Source of the DNA: Verrucomicrobiota bacterium
GTDB lineage: Bacteria > Verrucomicrobiota > Verrucomicrobiia > Limisphaerales > UBA1100
Direction: 5' to 3'
DNA length: 9,362 nt
Assembly (NCBI GenBank): GCA_028872685.1
Contig: JAPKEI010000089.1
Span: 1-9,362 of the forward strand
In this document: positions 1 to 7,502 of the stretch, in pieces
How positions within the stretch are numbered: position 1 is the first letter of the stretch
Layout: every line of letters begins with the position of its first letter
Notes under the pieces: generated by a model
What the model was told of the DNA's origin: nothing
Databases searched by the model: none
The model's input: only the letters and a program-made list of their open reading frames with translations
Made by a program: the position numbers and the translations under genes

Positions 1-222
1 CTCGTGCAACTGCCTTAATTGCTTCCACGTGTGATGCTCACTGAAGCCGGTTAGGGCAGCAATCTCGCGCACAGTTTTCCATCCCTCGGGCACCTCATCG
101 GCATCACCGGAATTGGCTGCTGAGAGAACGTCGAACCACTCGCTGGCAATGGGACGCTTTGGGAGGGTTGTGTAAAAGGGGCAATGGCTAAAGATTGAAA
201 AACGCTGTCCACTCCGTCTCAT
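1..222 (-). CDS. Partial helix-turn-helix-like protein, function unknown
   Basis: This is an open reading frame that runs off the left edge, with about 74 codons visible. From roughly residue 21 it reads LPKRPIASEWFDVLSAA, then VPEGWKTVREIAALTGFSEH, then HTWKQLRQLHE. The stretch WKTVREIAALTGFSEHHTWKQLRQL has the spacing of a helix-turn-helix (TxxEIAxxTGxSxxxxxxxLxxL). This resembles small HTH proteins that open with a 'W...L..A....VPEGW.T..EIA' segment, sometimes seen in mobile or phage-related contexts. I cannot name the family. The start is uncertain: the only ATG in frame (220-222) lies inside the end of the arsC-like gene and would give a 35-base overlap; GTG and TTG codons lie slightly further upstream in the same frame. 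The first 20 residues after that ATG look unlike an HTH protein, so the true start may be elsewhere or the 5' end may be eroded. The C-terminus is outside the window. Confidence 0.5.
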   Translation of the reverse strand, partial: MRRSGQRFSIFSHCPFYTTLPKRPIASEWFDVLSAANSGDADEVPEGWKTVREIAALTGFSEHHTWKQLRQLHE

Positions 223-547
223 TGAAGCCAACCACGCCACCGTCTTTTGTCATCACAAACGGCCGCTTAACCAAATTCCCGTTGCCGGTCAGTAGATCAA
301 TCGCCTCCGTTTTGCTGAGCGAGGGAAGCTTCTCTTTCATATTCATGGCCCTGTAATCGCCGCCGGACGTATTAAAAAGCGCGCGTAAATTGCCATCATA
401 CGCCTTGAGCATCCGTTTCAACTCTGCCTTCGAGGGCGGCCTCTCACGAATGGCGACTCTTTCAAACTCGATCCCCTTTGCCTCCAGCCACTTCAACGCC
501 TTGCGGCAAGTGCCGCAGCCCTTGTATTCATAAATCTTGACGGTCAT
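188..547 (-). CDS. Spx/ArsC-family thioredoxin-fold protein (arsenate reductase-like)
   Basis: The 119-residue protein opens with a beta strand and a redox-type motif, KGCGTCRKA, with Cys11 and Cys14 spaced CxxC. It carries the family-typical NLVKRPFV segment near residues 91-98 (Lys94, Arg95, Pro96) and ends in GFNETEWTAFFNL. This arrangement fits the ArsC/Spx/MgsR family (YffB and YusI relatives), of normal full length. Members include glutaredoxin-coupled arsenate reductases and RNA-polymerase-binding Spx regulators. The CxxC resembles Spx/MgsR, whereas classical ArsC uses a single Cys plus three Arg, so substrate and role cannot be decided here. No arsenic-resistance genes (arsB, acr3, arsR) are visible. 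It lies 38 bases downstream of ribF on the same strand with no terminator seen between, so it may be the last part of the nusA operon transcript. No Shine-Dalgarno sequence precedes the ATG. Confidence 0.85.
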   Translation of the reverse strand: MTVKIYEYKGCGTCRKALKWLEAKGIEFERVAIRERPPSKAELKRMLKAYDGNLRALFNTSGGDYRAMNMKEKLPSLSKTEAIDLLTGNGNLVKRPFVMTKDGGVVGFNETEWTAFFNL

Positions 548-585
548 GTGCTAAGGGTAACGACTCACTTTTGATGAGGCAACGG

Positions 586-1518
586 CTAGAGCTGCGTGAA
601 CAAATACCTTGCGGAGACGAGGTCTTTTTCGATTTGGGTTTTCAGGGTGTCGAGGGAATCGAACTTTGTTTCGTCGCGGAGTTTGCCGACAAAGGTGAGA
701 GCGAGAGGTTGGCCGTAGAGATCGCCTTCGAAATCAAGGAGGTGAGCTTCGACGTGCAGGGATGGCTCTGCATCCGCTATCGTAGGGCGCAGGCCGATGT
801 TCACGGCGGCGCGATGGGTCGTTTCACCCACTTGCGCATGCGCGGCGTACACGCCGTTGGGTGGCAGACAAAGTCCGTCCACTTCAAGGTTGGCAGTGGG
901 ATAGCCAAGCTCGCGTCCGCGTTGGTCGCCTTGGATGACTTCACCGGTGAGGGCGTATTCGCGGCCGAGCATTTGGCCGGCGGCATCGAGTTGGCCGGTC
1001 TCGATAGCTTGGCGGATGCGGGTGCTGCTGACGGTTTCGTCATCAAGCGAAATACTGGCAAGACCGTGCACGATGAAATTCATTTCCTGCCCGAGCCGTT
1101 GGAGCAATTCCACGTTGCCCTGGCGTTGATGGCCGAAGGCGAAGTGCGCACCGACGCAAATGGAATGGATGCGGCCGAGGTCGACATATAATCCCTGGAT
1201 GAACATTTCGGCGGGGATTTGACTCATTGCTTCATCGAAGGGCAACACGAGCGTGGCCTCAATGCCGAGGGCCTCGATGGCGGCGAGGCGTTGGGGGAGG
1301 TGCTGGATGAGGCCGGGGGCGCGTTCGGGGGCGAGCACTTGGGCGGGGTGTTCAGCAAAAGTAACGCAGAGCGGCGTGGCCTCGAGTTGGTGGGCATCGG
1401 AGACGGCTTGCCGGAGAACTTGTTGATGGCCCAGATGGACGCCATCAAAGAGGCCGATGGCGCAGCAGACGCGGCCGTTGGGGGGCTGCACTTCGCGGGC
1501 GTCGTGGAGGGTTCTCAT
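586..1518 (-). CDS. ribF: Bifunctional riboflavin kinase / FMN adenylyltransferase
   Basis: RibF converts riboflavin to FMN and then FMN to FAD, using ATP, in the cytoplasm. The 310-residue length is normal for the family. The N-terminal FAD-synthetase (nucleotidyltransferase) domain shows GLFDGVHLGH at residues 22-31, containing the HxGH-type signature, VGAHFAFGHQRQGN at 122-135, and SSTRIR at 164-169. The C-terminal flavokinase domain starts near residue 185 and shows GRELGYPTAN at 201-210, NIGLRPTI at 240-247 and a family-typical acidic residue Glu257 in VEAHLLDFEGDLYG. Both domains look intact. The ATG overlaps the truB stop as ATGA, so translation is probably coupled to truB; no clear ribosome binding site is present. 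truB-ribF adjacency is common in bacteria, where rpsO often follows, but rpsO is not found here. Confidence 0.97.
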   Translation of the reverse strand: MRTLHDAREVQPPNGRVCCAIGLFDGVHLGHQQVLRQAVSDAHQLEATPLCVTFAEHPAQVLAPERAPGLIQHLPQRLAAIEALGIEATLVLPFDEAMSQIPAEMFIQGLYVDLGRIHSICVGAHFAFGHQRQGNVELLQRLGQEMNFIVHGLASISLDDETVSSTRIRQAIETGQLDAAGQMLGREYALTGEVIQGDQRGRELGYPTANLEVDGLCLPPNGVYAAHAQVGETTHRAAVNIGLRPTIADAEPSLHVEAHLLDFEGDLYGQPLALTFVGKLRDETKFDSLDTLKTQIEKDLVSARYLFTQL

Positions 1519-2252
1519 TCGGCGGGCAGAAACATGCGGGCGATGTCGAGCAGCGAAACCATTCGCGCGGGCAACGCTTCGGCGGGCAGTTTGACGAGGT
1601 CTTCAAGGCGGGTGGCATCGGCGACGTTGAACTTGCCGGACTGGGTGCGGTGGAGGGCGCTCAAGTGCGCGCCGCATTCGAGGCGTTGCCCCAGCTCGTG
1701 CGCGAGGCTGCGGACGTAGGTGCCCTTGGTGCAATGCACGCGGAAGCGCGCGGCGGGTTCGGTGTACTCGCTGAACTCGTAGGAATAAATGTGAATCGGC
1801 TTGGCCTCGCGCTCGACGGTCTTGCCCTTGCGGGCGAGTTTATAAAGCGGCACACCGTCTTTTTTAACGGCGGAAACCATCGGAGGTTTTTGCTGGATGT
1901 CGCCGGTGAATTCGCGCGCGGCGAGGTTGAGGGCGTCGCAGTCGAGCGGCGGCACGGGCGCGGTGTCGGTCACTTTGCCCTGAGCGTCGTAGCTGTCGGT
2001 GGCTTGGCCGAAATGCATTGTGCCTTCGTAGACCTTGTCGTCGGCAGTGAGTTTTTGTGAAAGCTTGGTGGCACGACCGAGTAGGAGGATGAGCAGGCCG
2101 GTGGCGGCGGGATCGAGCGTGCCGCAGTGGCCCACCTTTTTGATGCGGAACAAATTGCGGACGATGTCCACGATGTCGTGCGAGGTAGGCCCGGCGGGTT
2201 TGTCGATGAGCAGCGCGCCGTGAAGTCCGGATTCCAGTTGAGGATGAGGCAT
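1515..2252 (-). CDS. truB: tRNA pseudouridine-55 synthase
   Basis: TruB isomerises uridine 55 in the T-loop of tRNAs to pseudouridine and also acts as a tRNA folding chaperone. The 245-residue protein begins MPHPQLESGLHGALLIDKPA, has the KPxGxTSHD segment at residues 18-26, and carries the catalytic motif GHCGTLDPAATGLL with Asp47 as the nucleophile. The later blocks KPPMVSAVK and GTYVRSLAHELG are also typical of the family. The length is on the short side, as expected for a form with a reduced C-terminal PUA-like part. The reading frame stays open for over 100 codons upstream, but that translation is Arg/Pro-rich and lies antiparallel in frame over nrnA, so the ATG at 2250-2252 is preferred. 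That ATG overlaps the nrnA stop as TGATG. A weak GGAAAA lies a few bases upstream. The end overlaps ribF by four bases. Confidence 0.97.
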   Translation of the reverse strand: MPHPQLESGLHGALLIDKPAGPTSHDIVDIVRNLFRIKKVGHCGTLDPAATGLLILLLGRATKLSQKLTADDKVYEGTMHFGQATDSYDAQGKVTDTAPVPPLDCDALNLAAREFTGDIQQKPPMVSAVKKDGVPLYKLARKGKTVEREAKPIHIYSYEFSEYTEPAARFRVHCTKGTYVRSLAHELGQRLECGAHLSALHRTQSGKFNVADATRLEDLVKLPAEALPARMVSLLDIARMFLPAE

Positions 2253-3241
2253 CAGGCTTTTCCGTTGGCTTGGGCAAGGGCGGTCTTGACGGCGGCCAAC
2301 ACATTGCGTTGGGTTGCCGGTTGCGCGCCGGGAATGCGCGCGCCGGCGGCGGACATATGGCCACCGCCACCGAAGGACACAGCGATGCTGGAGACGTCCA
2401 GCTTGGGCAGCTTGGAACGCAAGCTGATGCGGGTGATGCTCGGCTCGATTTCCTCGAAGAGGCACGCGACCTTGACGCCCTGGATGTCGCGGATGTGATC
2501 GATGAGCCCCTCGCTTTCGTCGGGCACAGCGCCGGCCTTTTTGTAGTCGGCCTGACGAATCCAAAAGTAGGCGATCTGGTTTTGCTCGATGAGCTTGAAG
2601 CTGTTGTACATATGCTTCTGCAGTTTTACGCGCGAGAGGGGATAACTTTGGTAAACCTCATCGCAGATGCGGGCGAGGTTTGCGCCGCGATTCACCAACT
2701 CGGCGGCTGCTTGGTAAGTGGAGGGGCGCGTGGTGGCGTATTGGAAGCTGCCGGTGTCGGTGCTGATGGCGGTGAAAAGGCAATCGGCAATGAGCGGCGT
2801 TACGGGCCACTTGGCTTGTTTCAAGAGGCGGAAAATCATCTCGCCGGTGCTGGCGCTTTGGCCATCGACCCAGTTGAGATCTCCGTAGCGGGTGTTGGAG
2901 TTGTGGTGGTCGATGTTGATGAGCGTGCCGCAGCGGGCGACGCTTTCGCGGATGGTGCCAAGGCGCTCGTGGTTGGCGCAATCAGTGACGAACACGCAAT
3001 CAAAGGCGCGCGGTTTTTGTGCGCCGCGCAGGAGTTTTTTGGGATCGAGAAAGGCCAGTTTGTCGGGCATTTCGTCCTGATTGAATACAGTGACCTTTTT
3101 GCCGAGATCGCGCAGGGCATAGGCGATGGCCAGCTCGCTGCCGATGCAATCGCCATCGGGCCGCATATGGCCGCCGACGGCAAAGGTGTTGCCCTTGTTT
3201 ACGGTGGCGATGATTCGGCCGATGATTTTGAGCGGGCGCAT
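2252..3241 (-). CDS. nrnA: DHH/DHHA1 phosphoesterase, NrnA-like oligoribonuclease / pAp phosphatase
   Basis: This 329-residue protein has the full DHH-family layout. Metal-binding motifs are GGHMRPDGDCIGS (His25, Asp29, Asp31), FVTDCANHERLG (Asp87), NIDHHNSNTRYGD (DHH at 111-113) and FTAISTDTGSFQYATT (Asp162). The C-terminal DHHA1 domain carries the substrate-binding glycine motif SFGGGGHMSAAGARI near residues 289-303. NrnA enzymes degrade 2-5-nucleotide RNAs to mononucleotides and dephosphorylate 3'-phosphoadenosine 5'-phosphate, replacing Orn in many bacteria; the exact substrate preference is inferred. It sits between rbfA and truB, a known location of this family in several phyla. Its ATG overlaps the rbfA stop (TGATG) and its stop overlaps the truB ATG in the same way. 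A weak purine stretch, GAAGAAGA, precedes the start inside rbfA. Confidence 0.93.
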   Translation of the reverse strand: MRPLKIIGRIIATVNKGNTFAVGGHMRPDGDCIGSELAIAYALRDLGKKVTVFNQDEMPDKLAFLDPKKLLRGAQKPRAFDCVFVTDCANHERLGTIRESVARCGTLINIDHHNSNTRYGDLNWVDGQSASTGEMIFRLLKQAKWPVTPLIADCLFTAISTDTGSFQYATTRPSTYQAAAELVNRGANLARICDEVYQSYPLSRVKLQKHMYNSFKLIEQNQIAYFWIRQADYKKAGAVPDESEGLIDHIRDIQGVKVACLFEEIEPSITRISLRSKLPKLDVSSIAVSFGGGGHMSAAGARIPGAQPATQRNVLAAVKTALAQANGKA

Positions 3242-3615
3242 CAGTCGTCTTCTTCTAACGGTTTGGTGGGGTTGGCTTGCTCCATCTCTTCGAGGATGGA
3301 CATCACGCGGTTGCCGGCTTCGATGGCGTCGTCCAGCTCGAATTTAATGCGCGGGGTGTATTTGAGAACCACCTCGCGACCGAGCATGTATTGGATGCGG
3401 GAGCGCTCGGACTTGAGGCGCTTGGCGGCGGTGCGTTTTTGTTCGTCGCTGCCGAGCACGCTGACGAAAACCATCGCGGAATGGAGGTCACTCGCCATGC
3501 CCACGTCGTTGACGGTGATGATGCCGCAGGATTCGGAGTCCAGCTCGCGCCGGAGGATTTCGCCGACCGTGCGTTTGAGCAATTCGCGGACGCGTTGTTG
3601 GCGGAGCGAGGGCAT
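3241..3615 (-). CDS. rbfA: 30S ribosome-binding factor A
   Basis: RbfA is a small KH-fold factor that binds the immature 30S subunit and helps 16S rRNA 5'-end maturation, especially in the cold. The 124-residue protein starts MPSLRQQRVRELLKRTVGEI and contains the family patterns CGIITVNDVGMASDLHSAMV, VSVLG, RIQYMLGREVVLKYTPRIKF and DDAIEAGNRVMSILEEME. Length is normal. It ends with an acidic tail (LEEDD). It follows infB by 12 bases, and the stretch before its ATG (C-rich, with no purine run) has no recognisable Shine-Dalgarno sequence. Its stop codon shares one base with the nrnA start codon. infB-rbfA adjacency is one of the most conserved gene pairs in bacteria. Confidence 0.96.
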   Translation of the reverse strand: MPSLRQQRVRELLKRTVGEILRRELDSESCGIITVNDVGMASDLHSAMVFVSVLGSDEQKRTAAKRLKSERSRIQYMLGREVVLKYTPRIKFELDDAIEAGNRVMSILEEMEQANPTKPLEEDD

Positions 3616-3627
3616 AGCTTGTTGGGG

Positions 3628-6003
3628 TTAAAGCGTGGCGGCGATTTGTTCGGTGGTGATGCTCTGGATGAGATCGCCTTCCTGATAATCATCAAAGCCA
3701 TCGACGCGGATGCCGCATTCCATTCCGGAACGCACGACATCAGCGTTGTCTTTAAAGCGCTTGAGGGTGGTGACCTTGCCGGTGTGGAGCGCCTTATCCT
3801 TACGCATCACGCGAACTTGACCGCGATTGATGCGGCCGTCGGTGACCATACAGCCGGCGACAACGCCGCCCTTGCTGAGCGGGAAAAGCTGGCGCACCTC
3901 GGCGGTGCCGATTACGACTTGTTTCTCTTCTGGATCCAACAGGCCGGCCATCGAGTCCTTCACTTCATCGATCAACTCGTAAATGATTTTGTACTGCTTG
4001 ATTTGCACGCCGTGATGTTTAGCGACATCGGGCGAGCCTTTATCCACGCGAGTATGGAAACCAAGAATCACCGCCGCCGAAGATGCGGCGAGGTTTACAT
4101 CACTTTCGCTGACCGTGCCGACGGCGCTGTGGATGACTTCGAGTTTGACCTTTTCCGATTCAATCTTGCCGAGCGATTCCACGATGGCCTCGGCGGAGCC
4201 TTGGGTGTCAGCCTTGACGATGATCTTCAGCGTCTTGGCCGATGCGGCTTCGATGGTGTCAAAGAGGTTTTCCAGCGTAACGCCCGCAGCACGGCCATCG
4301 AGGCGTTGCTTGTGAGCGATTTCGCCGCGTTCCTCGGCGAGGTCGCGTGCGGCTTTTTCGTGGTCCACCGCGTGAAAGTCATCACCCGCTTCAGGCACGC
4401 CGTTGAGGCCGAGCAGTTTGACGGCGTAGGATGGGCCGGCTTCTTTCATCCGATCGCCCTCTTCATTAATGAGTGCGCGGGCTTTGCCATAGAATTGGCC
4501 GCAAATTACGAGGTCACCAACTTTAAGCGTACCTTTGCGGACGATCACCGTGGCGGTGGGCCCGCCGGGTTCCATCCCGCTTTCCACTACGTTGCCGGCG
4601 GCGCGGCGGTCGGGGTTGGCCTTGAGCTCGAGCAGTTCGGCTTGCAGCAAAATGGCGTCGAGCAGTTTATCGATGCCATCGCCCTTGAGTGCGGAGACAT
4701 CAACGAAGAGCGTGTCGCCGCCCCAATCCTCGGCGGAGAGGCCGTGCTCGCTCATTTGTTCGCGCGCGCGCATTGGGTTGGCGCCGTGCACGTCACATTT
4801 GTTTACCGCGACTATAATACTAGCGCCGGAAGCTTTTGCGTGGTTGATGGATTCGATGGTCTGCGGCATTACGCCGTCATCGGCGGCAATGACAAGCACG
4901 ATGAGATCGGTGACATTTGCGCCGCGCGCACGCATGGCGCTAAAGGCGGCGTGGCCGGGTGTGTCGAGAAAGGTAATGGGCTCGAGGCGTTTTTTATCCT
5001 GGGGGTGGGGGACATCGATGGAGTACGCGCCAATGTGCTGAGTGATGCCGCCGGCTTCGCCTGAGACGACGTTGGCTTTTCGAATGGAATCGAGCAGGGT
5101 GGTCTTGCCATGATCCACGTGGCCCATGACGGCGACCACCGGTGGGCGGGGCTTGAGATCGGCCTCGACGTCTTCGAGATCCAGCTCGAGTTTTTTCTCC
5201 GGTGCGGGTGCGGGCGTGGGTGCGCTGGCGTCGCGCTGGCGTTTTTTGGCCTCAAACTTAAATCCATTTTTGGCGCAAAGTTGTTTGGCCGTCGGCTCGT
5301 CAACAGCTTGGTTAACATTGGCGAACACGCCGAGCTGCATCAGATCGGCGATCAATTGAAAGGGTTTGCGCCGAATGGCCTCGGCCAGCTCGCGCACCAT
5401 AATCGGCGGCTTGAGCGTGATGACCGGAGCATCGGGCTTGGCAACGTAGCGGGGCTTGGCCGGTTGCGCGGGGCGCTTGTCGCCGGGTTTATCGGCGGCT
5501 TTCTTTTTGTCATCCTTTTTATCGCGCCGCCCACGGGTTTCGCGGCGCACGGGCATATTGCCCAAATCAATGAAGCCGATTTTTTCGCCGACCTTTGGTC
5601 CTGCGGGCGCAGCGGGCACTTCCGGTTCAGGGGTAATCGCAGGCTCTTCGGCCGGGGCTTCTTCAGTTGCCTCCGCAGTTTCTGTTTCCTCTGTTTCGTC
5701 GGGTGCTTCTTCCTCGGTTTCCTCAACGGGCTCAGGCTCTGGTTCGGGTTCCGGTGCTACGATTAACACGGGGCCAGTTTCAACCGGTTTGGCTTCTTCG
5801 GCTTTCTCGGCGGCGGCTTCCTCTTCGGTTTTTGCGGGGGCGAGTTCCTTGGCGAGTTCCTGTTCCAGATATTCGCCAGTAATTTTATCGAGCGAGCTGG
5901 ACGCCACGCGGGCGTTGGCGATGCCTAAGTCCTTGGCCTTGGCCAGCACGTTTTTGCTCTGGATACCCAGCTTCTTGGCGATGTCGTAAATTCGTACGGG
6001 CAT
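3628..6003 (-). CDS. infB: Translation initiation factor IF-2
   Basis: IF-2 is the GTPase that brings initiator fMet-tRNA to the 30S subunit and promotes subunit joining. The 791-residue protein starts with an IF2_N-type domain (MPVRIYDIAKKLGIQSKNVL, to about residue 50), then a low-complexity Glu/Pro/Thr-rich linker (about 55-135) and a basic stretch (155-185). A second IF2_N-like segment follows at about 200-252 (IMVRELAEAIRRKPFQLIAD). The G domain has G1 GHVDHGKT at 294-301, the switch region GGITQHIGAY, G3 DTPGH at 347-351, G4 NKCD at 401-404 and G5 SAL at 437-439, all intact. Domains II, III and the fMet-tRNA-binding C2 domain fill the remainder (for example RMKEAGPSYAVKLLGLNGVP, and GMECGIRVDGFDDYQEGD near the end). 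It starts 8 bases after the nusA stop and has no visible Shine-Dalgarno sequence. Shorter internal-start isoforms are possible but not shown. Confidence 0.98.
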   Translation of the reverse strand: MPVRIYDIAKKLGIQSKNVLAKAKDLGIANARVASSSLDKITGEYLEQELAKELAPAKTEEEAAAEKAEEAKPVETGPVLIVAPEPEPEPEPVEETEEEAPDETEETETAEATEEAPAEEPAITPEPEVPAAPAGPKVGEKIGFIDLGNMPVRRETRGRRDKKDDKKKAADKPGDKRPAQPAKPRYVAKPDAPVITLKPPIMVRELAEAIRRKPFQLIADLMQLGVFANVNQAVDEPTAKQLCAKNGFKFEAKKRQRDASAPTPAPAPEKKLELDLEDVEADLKPRPPVVAVMGHVDHGKTTLLDSIRKANVVSGEAGGITQHIGAYSIDVPHPQDKKRLEPITFLDTPGHAAFSAMRARGANVTDLIVLVIAADDGVMPQTIESINHAKASGASIIVAVNKCDVHGANPMRAREQMSEHGLSAEDWGGDTLFVDVSALKGDGIDKLLDAILLQAELLELKANPDRRAAGNVVESGMEPGGPTATVIVRKGTLKVGDLVICGQFYGKARALINEEGDRMKEAGPSYAVKLLGLNGVPEAGDDFHAVDHEKAARDLAEERGEIAHKQRLDGRAAGVTLENLFDTIEAASAKTLKIIVKADTQGSAEAIVESLGKIESEKVKLEVIHSAVGTVSESDVNLAASSAAVILGFHTRVDKGSPDVAKHHGVQIKQYKIIYELIDEVKDSMAGLLDPEEKQVVIGTAEVRQLFPLSKGGVVAGCMVTDGRINRGQVRVMRKDKALHTGKVTTLKRFKDNADVVRSGMECGIRVDGFDDYQEGDLIQSITTEQIAATL

Positions 6004-6011
6004 AAGTGGCT

Positions 6012-7472
6012 TTAGTCAGTCTTGGTATCTGTACTCTCGTCGGCTTCAGTTGTTTCAACCGCGGGTTCAGCTTCTTCGTTGGACTCCGCTTCGGGTTCGG
6101 GTTCTTCAACTGTGGCTTCTTCGTTGGGTTCTGCTTTAGGATCAGTTTCTTCCGTGGCTACAGGCTCAGCAGCCGTGTCTTCCTCGGCAGGGGATTCCGT
6201 TTCCGTTGCTGCGGCTTCGGGCACGCCGACTTCGAGGGCGGCCAAAATTGTTTCCGCGTGCGGGGCGAGGTCAGGAATTTCTGCGAGATCGGCCATTTCG
6301 GCTTGTTGTAAATCGGCTACGGAATGGAAACCGCTTTGGACGAGCGTTTGCGCGAGGGCATCGTCGATGCCGGGTAGGGCGGTCATCGCGGCCACGGCGC
6401 TGGCGACTTGGTCATCAAAGGAAACGACCTCAACCTGGTCGGGCTCGATATCGATGTGCCAGCCGACGAGCTTTTGGGCGAGGCGCGCGTTTTGGCCGCG
6501 CTTGCCGATGGCGAGCGAGAGTTGGTCTTCGTTTACAAAAACTTGGATGCGTTTGTTGGCCTCATTGATTTTGAGGTGTTTGATTTCCGCCGGCTTGAGG
6601 GCTTCGACGACAAAAGTGTTGATGTCCGGACTCCAGTGGATGATGTCCACTTTTTCGTTGTTCAGCTCACGCACGATGTTTTTCACGCGTTGGCCGCGTA
6701 AGCCCACGCACGCGCCCACGGGATCCACGCGGCTATCGGCGGAATGCACGGCGAGCTTGGTGCGCCAGCCCGGTTCGCGAGCGACGGCGACAATTTCCAC
6801 CGTGCCATCGGCGATTTCGGTGACTTCCTGCGTGAAGAGTTTAATGACAAATTCCGGCGCAGCGCGCGAGAGAATGATCTCCGGGCCACGGCCCGTTTCT
6901 TCCACTGCTTTCACGTAGCAGCGTAGTTGTTCGCCCGGTTGATATTCTTCGATGGGCACCCGCTCGCGGTTGGGCAGCAGCGCCTCGTACCGGCCGAGGT
7001 CGATAATCACATCACTGCGTTCAAAGCGCCGAACCGTGCCGCGCACGATGTCGCCGGTGCGGTCTTTAAATTCCTCAAAGATGAGCGCCTTCTCGGCGTG
7101 TCGAATGTATTGCTTAAGATTTTGATTGGCGTACTGCGCAGCGATGCGGCCGAAACCGGTGGGCGTCACCTCCATCTCAATCTCGTCGCCGGCCTTGGCG
7201 TCTTCTTTATACTTCATCGCGTCGAAGCGCGAAATTTCGTCCTGCTCATTCTGCACGCGATCCACCACGAGTAAACTTGCGAAGGCGCGAATTTCTCCGG
7301 ACTTGGGATCCGTCTCCACCCGCAAATCGCGACTAGCGCCCACAGCCTTTTTGGCCGCGGCGAGGATTGCCTCATTGATGGCCTCGGTCAGCGCCTCGCG
7401 GCTGATGCCTTTTTCTTTTTCGTAAAAATCCAGCAGAGCCAAAAACTCCGCGCTATTTATGCCTTTATCCAT
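6012..7472 (-). CDS. nusA: Transcription termination/antitermination factor NusA
   Basis: NusA binds RNA polymerase and modulates pausing, intrinsic and Rho termination and antitermination. In the 486-residue protein the N-terminal RNAP-binding domain spans about residues 1-130, and an S1 domain follows at about 138-203 (GDIVRGTVRRFERSDVIIDL). KH1 contains GACVGLRGQRVKNIV, and KH2 contains AIGKRGQNARLAQKL at 321-335. A helix-hairpin-helix-like segment follows at about 360-415 (ALPGIDDALAQTLVQSGFHS, then the PDL/ETILAALEV region), resembling one copy of the C-terminal acidic-repeat domain of proteobacterial NusA. The last 60 or so residues are a disordered Glu/Pro/Thr/Ala tail. It is the first gene of the operon; rimP, which often precedes nusA, is absent. 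The ATG at 7470-7472 is preferred because MDKGINSAEFLALLDFYEKE matches family N-termini. A weak AAAGG lies 11 bases upstream. The leader contains a terminator-like hairpin. Confidence 0.97.
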   Translation of the reverse strand: MDKGINSAEFLALLDFYEKEKGISREALTEAINEAILAAAKKAVGASRDLRVETDPKSGEIRAFASLLVVDRVQNEQDEISRFDAMKYKEDAKAGDEIEMEVTPTGFGRIAAQYANQNLKQYIRHAEKALIFEEFKDRTGDIVRGTVRRFERSDVIIDLGRYEALLPNRERVPIEEYQPGEQLRCYVKAVEETGRGPEIILSRAAPEFVIKLFTQEVTEIADGTVEIVAVAREPGWRTKLAVHSADSRVDPVGACVGLRGQRVKNIVRELNNEKVDIIHWSPDINTFVVEALKPAEIKHLKINEANKRIQVFVNEDQLSLAIGKRGQNARLAQKLVGWHIDIEPDQVEVVSFDDQVASAVAAMTALPGIDDALAQTLVQSGFHSVADLQQAEMADLAEIPDLAPHAETILAALEVGVPEAAATETESPAEEDTAAEPVATEETDPKAEPNEEATVEEPEPEAESNEEAEPAVETTEADESTDTKTD

Positions 7473-7483
7473 ATGTTGGGGCG

Positions 7484-7488
7484 CCTTT
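7484..7488 (-). promoter_or_regulatory. Weak ribosome binding site candidate for nusA
   Basis: The minus strand reads AAAGG here, with 11 bases before the nusA ATG. The match to anti-Shine-Dalgarno is short and the spacing is slightly long, so this is a weak call. It is nonetheless the best candidate in the leader. Confidence 0.3.
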
Positions 7489-7502
7489 CGTTGTGTCGTC
7501 GC

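Noticed and set aside
2253..2564. A longer truB with an extra 104 N-terminal codons
   Set aside because: The extra part is Arg/Pro/His-rich out-of-frame translation of nrnA. The ATG at 2252 gives the family-like N-terminus and a TGATG junction.
2270..3631. A 453-codon plus-strand open frame opposite nrnA and rbfA
   Set aside because: Same explanation: it mirrors genes with full metal-binding motifs and tight operon junctions. No ribosome binding site or domain supports it.
4759..4772. Short alternating CG run within infB
   Set aside because: It is only about ten bases, encodes ordinary Arg/Ala codons in IF-2, and has no repeat partners. It is not a meaningful repeat or Z-DNA claim.
3277..5064. 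A 595-codon plus-strand open frame opposite infB and rbfA
   Set aside because: It is a complementary-frame shadow of infB, which has all its GTPase motifs in order. The antisense translation shows no recognisable domain and has the skewed composition expected from GC-rich codon bias.
5554..5556. Internal in-frame ATG in infB (residue 150, MPVRRE) as the start of a shorter IF-2 isoform
   Set aside because: It echoes the true N-terminus MPVRIY, and E. coli does make internal-start IF-2 forms, but there is no convincing ribosome binding site before it. The resemblance is only four residues.
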